From NCBI GenBank assembly GCA_029962745.1, contig CM057153.1, forward strand, positions 39,539,612-39,603,611: 64,000 bases of DNA, given 5' to 3'. The translations under genes and the position numbers were made by a program. Below are positions 55,774-64,000 of this stretch, in pieces (the stretch's first letter is position 1; the number at the start of each line of letters is the position of its first letter). The notes beneath the pieces are model-generated. The model saw nothing but the letters and a program-made list of their open reading frames with translations, did no database searches and was not told the DNA's origin. This stretch comes from Echinometra lucunter (taxonomy: Eukaryota > Echinodermata > Echinoidea > Camarodonta > Echinometridae).

Positions 55774-57886
55774 GCGGGGAGGCATTTTGTTTCTGATCAT
55801 CTTTTAAAAAAATAAATTTCTGTGATGAGTTTGCAAAATGTTTTTTTCAATTTATTTTTCTTCTCTCAAAAGCTTTGTGAAATGCAATCTCACACTTGCC
55901 ACAAGTCATGAGGAGCTCTTTTAACCCATCAAAAGAACTCCTTTATACATTACACTGAGTTTGAAAGACCATTTTCAAACTGAAAAAATACATTTGGAAA
56001 ATTACATTTTCGGAGCTTGAGATAATTATGCGGGGCACTGATAAAGTTATGTGTATATTAGCCGCATTGGGTTCATGGTTTAATGATGTTAAAGCAAGTT
56101 AGGAAACACAATGAAATGGCCATTGTTTTTAACAGGAGTGTTTATCTCTGGGGTGTCACTGAACAAGCCAGTGTACATGGTGTATGTGGGCTAATCGGTT
56201 AAAATTAGACTTGATTGGTAAATGAATGGTCGTAATCATGATAATCGCTTATCTAAACCATCCACCTATCGCCAAGTCCATAAGACTGGTAATGGGATGA
56301 ACAACAAAATACTAGTAGTATACAAGCTGGTTAGGATGGTGCTCTTTGTACCTGTAGTGATACGAATATCTTGTGACTATTATATCTTATCATCTCAAGC
56401 GCTCTTGTATTATGAAGGCTTCGGTGTACTTATGTAGATCACCTCACACTGAGGTATAATGAAAGACTGAAAGTCAGCTATTATCATTAGGTAAGAATTG
56501 TGATTCGTGTATTGTTATTAGCGGTAGTTTGTCAATGAATAGTTTTTAACTTTGTGAAAACAATTATGTTACTTGTCAAAGTTATTCTCAAATGCATTAT
56601 ATACGTGTTTAAAAAACTGAAAAGTACAAAAAGAAATTGGTCAACTCTGTTCGATTATAATGATTGTAAACATTAAATTGTCTGTCTAGCTCCCTTTGGG
56701 GAATGGATTTTCGTAATACTTTAATCTGAATGATTTATTTATGCTAAAATGAAATACAAGAAACAAAATACAAGATATACAAGATATATTTTATTTGGCC
56801 TTCGCAACATAATTACAAAGAAATTTGGTTTTCACTGGTATAAATCAAGAAAAATACATAAAGATAAGAAACAAAGGTAAAACATATACAGCAACAGAGG
56901 AGAACAACTGTTGCAATCAGAGAGTGGGTTGTGTTCTGCTTTTCATTTTATTTTATTGGAACTAGAATTAAATTGTCAAAACACAGGAAGAGAATATGAT
57001 TTAGAAACAAAAACATTTTTTTTATGGTATGCCGAGCAAACTTTCCAGAAATGCTCCAGCAAAAGCTTAATATATTCGGCTGTGCATTGTTAGAGATTAC
57101 AGTGGGATCAGATGAATTTTATGTACTGGTGTGACATTCAAAATTCCAATGTCAGTATATAGTGTCGTGTTTGGAGATCGGTATTTATATGGGGAGTCTA
57201 TAAATGAAGCGAGTAGGTACAAGTTTTGTTCCAGTTCAGAATCGTTGTATTTATTTGGCGAAGTTCAGAAACTTTCAATACTCTCAACACATATACATTC
57301 AGTATAGTTGAAGATTACAGAAGTATATTGTTTGTCTGTCTATGGTTAAAAGTCAAGTCCTCTCGATTAGAGAAACTTCACGAACAGAAAAGTTTTGGGG
57401 AAGTGAAGCAATGTTGGATGAGTTGCTTAAACACTTATGATTGGTCTATAGTTAACTGACTATCATGATTGCCATGGTATCATGGGGAGAGGTAATGAAG
57501 AGTATAGTGACTTGGGTTGGTTCTATGAGTCATAATATGTGGTCAGTGTTTCGGAGTAAGATGATAATGGGAGTGGGGGAAGGTGAATGACTGAAAGGGT
57601 GACAGGAAGTGATATTACATACCATACTTCAAGACTTAGTACTACATAACATTCCCTTTCTTCGGAAAATGAGACTCTCTCCCCTTCTTTGAAAATAAAA
57701 CGGTTAGATAATTAGATAACAGATTTATGATTACAAAATGAAACCGACTTTAGCGTTCATTTCCGTCGCACGACACTCCTGGCGCCCTACTGATTGTTAT
57801 CGAAGAAGCATGGCTGTCCACCTGACTCATAGCTTGAAATTTTCTCGAACCATTTTCCAGTTTGAAGATCTTCCAAGATCATAACG

Positions 57887-58126
57887 ATGTCGAAGGAGTT
57901 TATGCAAGGAGTGAAAGTCGCCATCCTCACGGCAGCTATCATCGCAGCCGTTCTCTGTGGCATGCTTTTACCCGATAAGGACGACCCCCTACGCGACTAC
58001 CAACTCGTTTTCAAAGATGACGTGGTGGAGATCGAGAATGGAGAAGGTTTGAGGATGATACGAGGACAGGTCGGAGTTATGTTTGACAGCGATTCTCAAC
58101 AGACACCATGCACAACAGACGATTCG
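57887..58126 (+). CDS. MYORG: GH31 gene exon 1 (cytosolic tail, membrane anchor, stem)
   Basis: Starts ATG TCG AAG GAG and runs 80 codons to DDS, then donor GTGAGG in phase 0. The open frame continues four codons into the intron before a stop, which is read-through and not coding. Upstream bases are AT-rich with no in-frame ATG that improves the model. Confidence 0.85.
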
Positions 58127-60789
58127 GTGAGGAAGGCGTGAATCCTATATTGATCAAAATTTGAACTCAAAGATTTGGCCTAGGCCTACATCATACTTCA
58201 AACTCGTAATGCAATGAATAGAAAACCGCGATTCTTGAGCCGAACAGAGACTATTTTAAATTCAAGACAGCAAACAGCTATGTATAGACAAATGCGTATA
58301 AAAAGTCATACATCGAATAAAATGATGGGGCATTTTAAAAAAAAATTGCTAAGGATGGAAATGCAGTTGTGTTTAATCTTACACCCGTTTCCTTTTTATT
58401 TTTAAGAATATGTATACTGAATAATTTTTTTTATATTTATGTTAAATTGTTTGAAGATTTTTAGTATTTGATTTTTGATTATTTGATTTCTAGGAACATA
58501 CCATCAACACATCAAATAAAAGCATTCTATGCTATTACATTTTACATTAAAAAATACAGTAACAAACCAAAGCCTGAATAGAAAAGAAAATAATTTGCAA
58601 CATCTTTGTATGAGGGCTCTCCTCATTGGCTGATGTCAAATGCACAAATTGGCCTAGTAAAGAATTAAAACAGCATGTGGCAGCAAAAAGAGCAACCCTC
58701 CCCCGAAAAAAGTTGAATATTTCAAAATGATTTCTAAAGTTGGAGGAATATTAAATAGTTTAAAGGTGTGTACAATGTCCAAGAATGACCTCAAGAGAAT
58801 AATCGCTTGCCCAAACCAGCTAATGAGAGGGGCGGGGGGGGGACCCCAAAATGATGAAATGTATACAGCCAAGAATATTTCAAATAATCTGTCCGGGTAA
58901 ACTCATAATTGAATACAAGAGCATGTGTTATTCTGAAGAAAAAAAAACAACACTTGATCTAGGTGTAAAGTCCAAGCAGTTGCAACAACAAACAGAGAAT
59001 TAAACCAACACTAATGATATATATTTATTCCATTCAACAGGTCATCGAATGTTACGAATGGCCTTCGATTGCCAGGTTAGAGGTACGCCTCGAGCAAGAT
59101 GAGAATGCCACGTGTCACGACTACCAATGGAGAGCATCAGCGAAGAGCATCATCCTCCAGGATTGTTATGATATCGACGACGCTCACTGGTACGGTGGTG
59201 CGGCCATCTTCAATCAGCACTGGCCCATCAACGAATGGAATGAGCCAATGACCATATTCGGCTCAGCAAACATGTACCGAGATCCGACCTGGTATGGGTC
59301 TTTGGTCGAGCGATACTTTGTGTCTTCTAATGGTGTAGCTGTTAGGGTGTCACACAACACGCCTTTGTACGTCAGCATCAATGTCAGTAAAGATGGCAAG
59401 ATCTGCTTCAGAGGGCAGCATCCACTCGATGAAGATTCCTACACCTCTTATCCAAATCCGAATAACGACTTGCCTATTTTGGATTATAAGGTATGTACGG
59501 CCAAAGATATTGTCGCCGTCCATGAATACATGACGAAGAGGTTCGTGAAGAAAACAACGGGCCTGCCAGATAAACGAATGATGAAGTCTCCTATCTGGTC
59601 CACGTGGGCGCGTTACAAGAAGTTCATAGACACTAATACTGTACTAGCATTTGCACACGAAATTATAGATAACGGTTTCAACAACAGCCAACTGGAGATA
59701 GATGATGGTTACTCCTATAGGAACTTTGGAGACTTCATTTTCGATCCTGTGAAATTTCCTGATCCTAAAGCAATGACCGATGAGTTACACGATCTTGGGT
59801 TCCGTGTCACACTCTGGATTACACCATTCGCCAACCAAAATACAGAAGCTTGGAAAGAGGGTGACTACTATGGCTACTGGGTTAAAGATTCCGATGGAAA
59901 TACTGCCGAAGTGTTTTGGTGGAATGGGCCGCGAGCTGGGATGCTTGACGTCACCAATTCCAATGCTGTTGAATGGTTTGTTGGAAGACTCAAGCAAGCA
60001 CAGGAAGAGTATGGCATCGATTCGTTCAAATTCGATGCGGGTGAGACACAGTATCTAGGCAGCTACCACACCAAGGAACCGCTGATCAATCCATGTGAGT
60101 ATACAACTAAATGGGTCCAACTAGCTGGACAACTAGGATCTTTGATAGAAGTTCGATCTTCATTTGAGAACCAGGGCCAGCCAACCTTCCTGCGTATGAT
60201 GGACAAGGATTCCCACTGGGGCTGGGACAATGGACTCAAAACCCTCATCACCACTGCCCTCACATACAGTGTCCTTGGCTACTCCTATGTCTTACCAGAT
60301 ATGATTGGGGGCAACGGATATCCATTTTTTTCTCTCTTCCCGGATCGGGAGCTATACGTCCGATGGCTTCAGATAAACGCTTTCCTTCCCGCCATGCAGT
60401 ATTCAATCTCTCCATGGCAGTACAACGACACTGAAATCACCGACATTGCGCTTCGATGGACAAGCTTCCACGAGAACGTCGTCACACCGAAAATGATCAA
60501 TCTTGCCGAGTCAGAGTACGTCCAAGAAGGAAAACCACTGGTTCGTCCACTATGGTGGATAGCCCCGACTGATCCGGAAACTTTCGTCATTGATTCGCAA
60601 TTTCTCGTTGGAGATGATATGCTGGTGGCGCCCATCGTAGAAGATGTCGGTGTGCGGTCACGTGATGTATACCTTCCGGCGGGTCAGTGGAGAGATGAGA
60701 TCCATGATACAATGCATGAAGGAGGTCAATGGCTTCGTAATGTTAGCTGCCAGCTGGATGAAATCCTCTATTATACCAAAACAGGTTGA
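57887..60789 (+). CDS. MYORG: Glycoside hydrolase family 31, MYORG/SITS-binding-protein-like, 2 exons, 662 aa
   Basis: Exon 1 (57887-58126) plus exon 2 (59041-60789) give 80 + 582 residues. Residues 10-27 are a single hydrophobic segment (VAILTAAIIAAVLCGMLL) close to the N-terminus with no cleavage site evident, so a type II anchor with a lumenal or extracellular catalytic domain is expected. GH31 features seen: a LEIDDGYSYRNFGDF strand, then FKFDAGE with D412 as the likely nucleophile, and MDKDSHWGWDNGL with D470 as the likely acid/base, aligned to the GDN...WDD motif of the family. LPDMIGGNGYP and VGDDMLVAPIV are further family landmarks. Several N-glycosylation sequons occur (for example N102). 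The fold is GH31. Placement with MYORG, an ER glycosidase reported to act on alpha-galactosides, is by resemblance, and the substrate cannot be read from sequence. Human MYORG is slightly longer (714 aa). Confidence 0.88.
58127..59040 (+). other. Intron of the GH31 gene
   Basis: About 0.9 kb, GTGAGG to CAACAG, AT-rich. Contains a short poly-G run near 58833 but no element whose two ends I can identify. Confidence 0.85.
59041..60789 (+). CDS. MYORG: GH31 gene exon 2 (entire catalytic region, stop TGA)
   Basis: Acceptor CATTCAACAG at 59031-59040, then VIECYEWPSIARLEVRL. A naive ORF begins at 59014 inside the intron; those first nine codons are not coding. The exon is intact through LYYTKTG and TGA. 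Codon use is markedly more GC-rich than the flanks, which is normal for coding sequence here. Confidence 0.93.
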   Translation, partial: VIECYEWPSIARLEVRLEQDENATCHDYQWRASAKSIILQDCYDIDDAHWYGGAAIFNQHWPINEWNEPMTIFGSANMYRDPTWYGSLVERYFVSSNGVAVRVSHNTPLYVSINVSKDGKICFRGQHPLDEDSYTSYPNPNNDLPILDYKVCTAKDIVAVHEYMTKRFVKKTTGLPDKRMMKSPIWSTWARYKKFIDTNTVLAFAHEIIDNGFNNSQLEIDDGYSYRNFGDFIFDPVKFPDPKAMTDELHDLGFRVTLWITPFANQNTEAWKEGDYYGYWVKDSDGNTAEVFWWNGPRAGMLDVTNSNAVEWFVGRLKQAQEEYGIDSFKFDAGETQYLGSYHTKEPLINPCEYTTKWVQLAGQLGSLIEVRSSFENQGQPTFLRMMDKDSHWGWDNGLKTLITTALTYSVLGYSYVLPDMIGGNGYPFFSLFPDRELYVRWLQINAFLPAMQYSISPWQYNDTEITDIALRWTSFHENVVTPKMINLAESEYVQEGKPLVRPLWWIAPTDPETFVIDSQFLVGDDMLVAPIVEDVGVRSRDVYLPAGQWRDEIHDTMHEGGQWLRNVSCQLDEILYYTKTG

Positions 60790-61701
60790 TTAAATATCAG
60801 CAAAGGTGTTAGTAGTCGGTAATTACCGTATAATGTATTAGAAAGCTTTGTCATCTACCTATGTTCTTACGTTTATTTCGAAGATGTTTAGTTGTTGTTG
60901 TTTTTTTCTGAACTTTATGTGATGATTATACTAAAAGGGTAAACTGGCAAGTTCGGTAAAAAAAATGTCGTTGTTAGGTACTAGGACTTGATTAGGAGAG
61001 AGAAATTTATCCACGTTCATAAGTCACTTGAAAGGAAATAATCCTAATACTGAAAGGTCGGACAAGTGGCTTCCATTTGGCCAATCACGAGATCATGTTT
61101 TCCTTTAAAGAAAATAATATCAAAATCTTTTGCAATTCACCAGGTTTACACAAAAGCGTGTACGTTCGGAGCTATAGAAGATAAGTAGGCATATTCCTGT
61201 ATACTGTTTTTGTGAAATCCACATCGTAAGATATGTAATATCTACGTCAATCAGTTTGCCAGTTTGTAATCCAAGCTAACACTGCCACTTTTTTTTTTTT
61301 TTGGGGGGGGTGCCATTTATCTTTTCTTCTCTTTTTCATGTGTTAACACTGCCATTTCATCTGTTACTAACAGTAGTAGCTTATTTCTAAAAGGTATAGT
61401 ATATCATATCAGAAATATAAAAAACATATGTATTGCAGTGATATTTGCAGCCAGGTATAGGCCTACTGGGCTATTCTTTCTTTCAAATTTACAATTTTAT
61501 TTAAGGGCGGAAATATGTATTGAAACATGGGCGGCCTCATCTGAATTCATGACAAGCAACAACAACAGCAACAAAACATTCTTTGACGTGGTTATTTGAT
61601 AACTGATTTGGAGGAGATGTCATGAGAAAAAATCCCATGTAGTATATTTTTTTTAAAGCACCCTTTGCCTTTTCCTTCAAATGCATGCAAGATGCGTCTT
61701 A
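60790..61701. other. GH31 3' flank / probable 3' UTR
   Basis: AT-rich; I see no unambiguous AATAAA soon after the stop. T-run plus G-run at 61290-61310. No further gene. Confidence 0.5.
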
Positions 61702-62043
61702 CACACTAAGAAAAAAAGTTCGATTTTGTACCCTTCAATTGCAACATTAGGAGCTCCTTTATGGGTACAACTTTGCACCCTAAGAAGCATTCTGCACCTT
61801 TAACATATTTAAGGATCCAGTGAGCTACATTTTGCACCTTTAAGTGTGCAGGCTTGTACCGGTTTAATAGGAACGGTGTAAAATTAGCACTCTTTTGAAT
61901 GCAAAAATTTCTGCACCCTTAGAGGTGCGAAGTTGCACATAAGGGTGCAGCCGGGCATTTCTGGGTTCAAACAAGTACAAAAGTGAGCATCTTTGCACAT
62001 TTATCATGTATAGGGTGCAAAATTGAACCTTGTTCTCAGTGTG
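61702..62043. mobile_element. TIR element rich in GTGCAAAATTG motifs, copy B (342 bp)
   Basis: CACACTAAGAAAAAAAGTTC and AACCTTGTTCTCAGTGTG are inverted ends. The internal TGGGTACAACTTTGCACCCT and GGGCATTTCTGGGTTCAAAC segments are the inverse of copy A. Confidence 0.85.
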
Positions 62044-62159
62044 CATTTACTGCAACGAAAATGTGATAAATATGTCAAAGAAGCATTAAATTATTATACA
62101 AATTAAGCTTCAAACATATATATGGAGGGAGGGAGGGATGTAGTAAACAAGGATGAAGA

Positions 62160-62785
62160 CTGGCGTAGCCAGGAATTTTCAACGGGGGGGGGGGGGGGGG
62201 GGGGCCAAGGCGAGGGAGCGAAGCGAAGCGGGGGAAGGTGGTAGGGAGATTTTTGAAAATTCATGCATGAAAATGGCATTTTCTGCACACTAAAGCATTA
62301 GGGGTAACTTATATGAGAAGTGGCTTATAGGTGGCCAAGGCGAGGGGGGGGGGGAAGCGACCGAGTGGGGGTAGCGGGGGGATACCCCCTACCACAGTAG
62401 GGAAAATTTTTGAAAGTTCGTGCATGAAAATGGCATTTTCTGCACACTAAAATTCAGTATCAGAGGTAACTTATATGAGAAGTGGCTTATAGGCGGCCAA
62501 GGCGGGGGGGGGGGGGGAGGGAAGCGACCGAGTGGGGGTAGCGGGGGGATACCCCTTCCCACGGTAGGGAAAATTTTAGAAAATTCGTGCATGAAAATGG
62601 CTATTCTGCACACTAAAATTCATTATATGGGGTAACTTATACGAGAAGTCGTATATTTACGTTTTCGCAGGGTAGGAGTATGGTAAGTTATGTGAAGTGG
62701 ACTCTAAAGTTGGTTGTTTTTTTTTGCCGGCTGATCAACAGGGGGCCATGGCCCCCTTGTGCCCCTCCCCCTTAGCTACGCCAGT
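62160..62785. mobile_element. Inverted-repeat element with three internal tandem units
   Basis: ACTGGCGTAGCCAGGA at the left and TAGCTACGCCAGT at the right are inverted. Inside, three units of about 130-165 bp start near 62202, 62333 and 62496 with GGCCAAGGCG, a G-run, GAAGCGA and ATGCATGAAAATGGCA-like sequence, ending GAGAAGTGGCTTATAGG. Non-coding. Confidence 0.8.
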
Positions 62786-63394
62786 GAGGATGAATAATTC
62801 ATGTATGCTAGTTTTGCAAAAACTAATGCCTTGAGGCCTAGTGCGGGAAGATATAAAGAAAACCTATGGTAGACCTTATCACATAAATCGTTTATGCTGC
62901 TAACCAAGGAAAGACGTGACGAAACGCTGAAAGCAGACCTACAGGATTTTTTGAACCATTAGAAATGGGATGGAGGGGGCAAATCGACAAAACTAACAAG
63001 CAAAGACTAAAATTGTACTAAATGAAATTATTGTAATACGGAACCAAACCAACTCACTCAACAACTAAGTAGACAAGCATCTCTGCATGGCTTCTTTCAT
63101 CTTTATCTTACAGTAGGAAAGAGAAGGTCCGGGAATGTCCCCAACATATTTCTTTGTAAACATGGAAAGCTCAACTCTGTCACATAATTACAGTATGTTA
63201 TGGGAAATGTTCACATCCAGTACTTAACTGTTCGCTACTATAGCCTCAATGTAACAATGTCAAACAACCATTTGGCATAAACTCATAGAGATCCTATATA
63301 TAGATCTCTATGCATAAACTGCACTACAGCATGTACATTATAATGCGCATGGCAAGAATCGCCTTTCGTCAAGAAAGGTAGTTACTGTTCAGTA

Positions 63395-63600
63395 TTTGTT
63401 GCAAGAAAGTTGCAGTGAATATTGCAAATTCCCTAAATTAGTCGAAAGTATTTAGATCGTACACAAATTTGCAATTGATCGCAACTTGTAATCCAAAAGT
63501 TGCGCCTGAATATTGCACAAAAGTCTTGATATCAATTGCAAATAGAGCGCAACTTCACAATCAGTTGCAAATTACGTAACTGATTTTCACTTGATCGCAT
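63395..63600. repeat. TTGCAA-rich repeat, possibly related to the 8.2-kb element
   Basis: GTTGCAAGAAAGTTGCAGTG, CAATTGATCGCAACTTG and CAGTTGCAAATTACG resemble the ends of the inverted-repeat element at 8241. Clear borders are not visible. Confidence 0.4.
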
Positions 63601-63639
63601 CTCATCTTTCTTGTAACCCTCCTATTTTCAGATATTTAG

Positions 63640-63860
63640 AGCGAGAGAGAGAGAGAGAGAGAGGGGGGGAGAGGAAGAGAGAGGGAGAGAGAGAAGGGGG
63701 AGAGAGAGAGAGATGGGTAGGAAGGAAAGAGGAGAAAATGGTAGACCGGAGGAAAGATATTAGGCCAAAAGAAAAAAATTGTTGCCCTCACATGCACAAA
63801 ATCTGAAAATTGAGTCAGTTGGTCGATTTCCCCCCCCCCCCCCCCCCCCCCCCCCCACTG
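63640..63860. repeat. GA microsatellite and poly-C run
   Basis: GA repeat at 63640-63715 and an uninterrupted C-run at 63831-63856. ORFs here are artefacts. Confidence 0.95.
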
Positions 63861-64000
63861 GACTGTAACTGTTATGCACGCGAGCGAACGCGAGCCGACA
63901 CTCATGTATTACGTGCAGTTGTGTGACGTGAGCCCGGGGGATATGTCTCATTGAGGTCTGTACATCATCCGCGTAAACAAAAACGTAGAGAAAGGGTCGT

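Larger units (their letters stand above)
52489..57886. other. Divergent intergenic region between unc45 and the GH31 gene
   Basis: About 5.4 kb between two outward-reading start codons, so it must hold both promoters. The first 150 bp beside unc45 is GC-richer (GCGCTATGCTAGCGATCGAT) and may be the unc45 5' UTR or core promoter. A G-run of about 23 lies at 52721-52743. No TATA or initiator can be called firmly. Confidence 0.6.

Noticed and set aside
59014..59040. ATG at 59014 as the start of a 591-aa protein
   Set aside because: Lies upstream of a clear CAACAG acceptor; the spliced model with exon 1 adds the anchor expected for this family.

Overview
Eukaryotic, intron-rich, AT-rich DNA dominated by repeats. 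Two protein-coding genes can be reconstructed with confidence. Short spliced exons, consensus GT/AG junctions, many miniature inverted-repeat elements, tRNA-derived SINEs, simple repeats, poly-G runs and scattered TACATGTA-type palindromes fit a marine invertebrate genome. An echinoderm is my best guess, but that is a style judgement and not proven by the window.

Gene 1, minus strand, 52488 down to 12040: a complete unc-45 orthologue (UCS-domain myosin chaperone). I rebuilt 18 coding exons. They join in frame to 2763 nt, or 920 codons plus TGA. The N-terminal TPR domain is encoded by exons 1-3, the central armadillo-like region by exons 4-10, and the UCS domain by about exons 11-18. Sixteen exons lie in 35.1-52.5 kb. 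Exons 17 and 18 are far away, beyond an 18.1-kb intron and a 4.5-kb intron.

Gene 2, plus strand, 57887-60789: a two-exon glycoside hydrolase family 31 gene of the MYORG / SITS-binding-protein type. It encodes a 662-residue type II membrane protein. One short exon encodes the membrane anchor and one 1.75-kb exon encodes the whole catalytic region. It is divergent from unc-45, with 5.4 kb between the two start codons.

Layout: 1-8.2 kb has no recognised gene and holds foldback elements, GA arrays and a LINE-type tail. 8.2-9.85 kb is an element with 8-bp target-site duplications that contains an antisense LINE fragment. 9.85-12.04 kb is the unc-45 downstream region or 3' UTR. 12.3-35.1 kb holds the two giant introns, with many terminal-inverted-repeat elements, a GC-rich island, a satellite-like dimer array, a 96-bp minisatellite and a perfect CRE palindrome. 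32.8-34.0 kb is a nested double foldback. 35-52.5 kb is exon-dense unc-45, with a mobile element in most introns; these include three copies of one TTAA-flanked piggyBac-type MITE. 52.5-57.9 kb is the divergent intergenic region. 58-60.8 kb is the GH31 gene. 60.8-64 kb is repeats.

I found no phage-like, CRISPR-like or gene-cluster novelty. The most interesting signals are interactions between repeats and unc-45 splicing: elements abutting splice sites, a triplicated pseudo-donor, a relic terminal exon, a GT-repeat beside a donor, and an element loaded with DR1-type nuclear-receptor half-sites.
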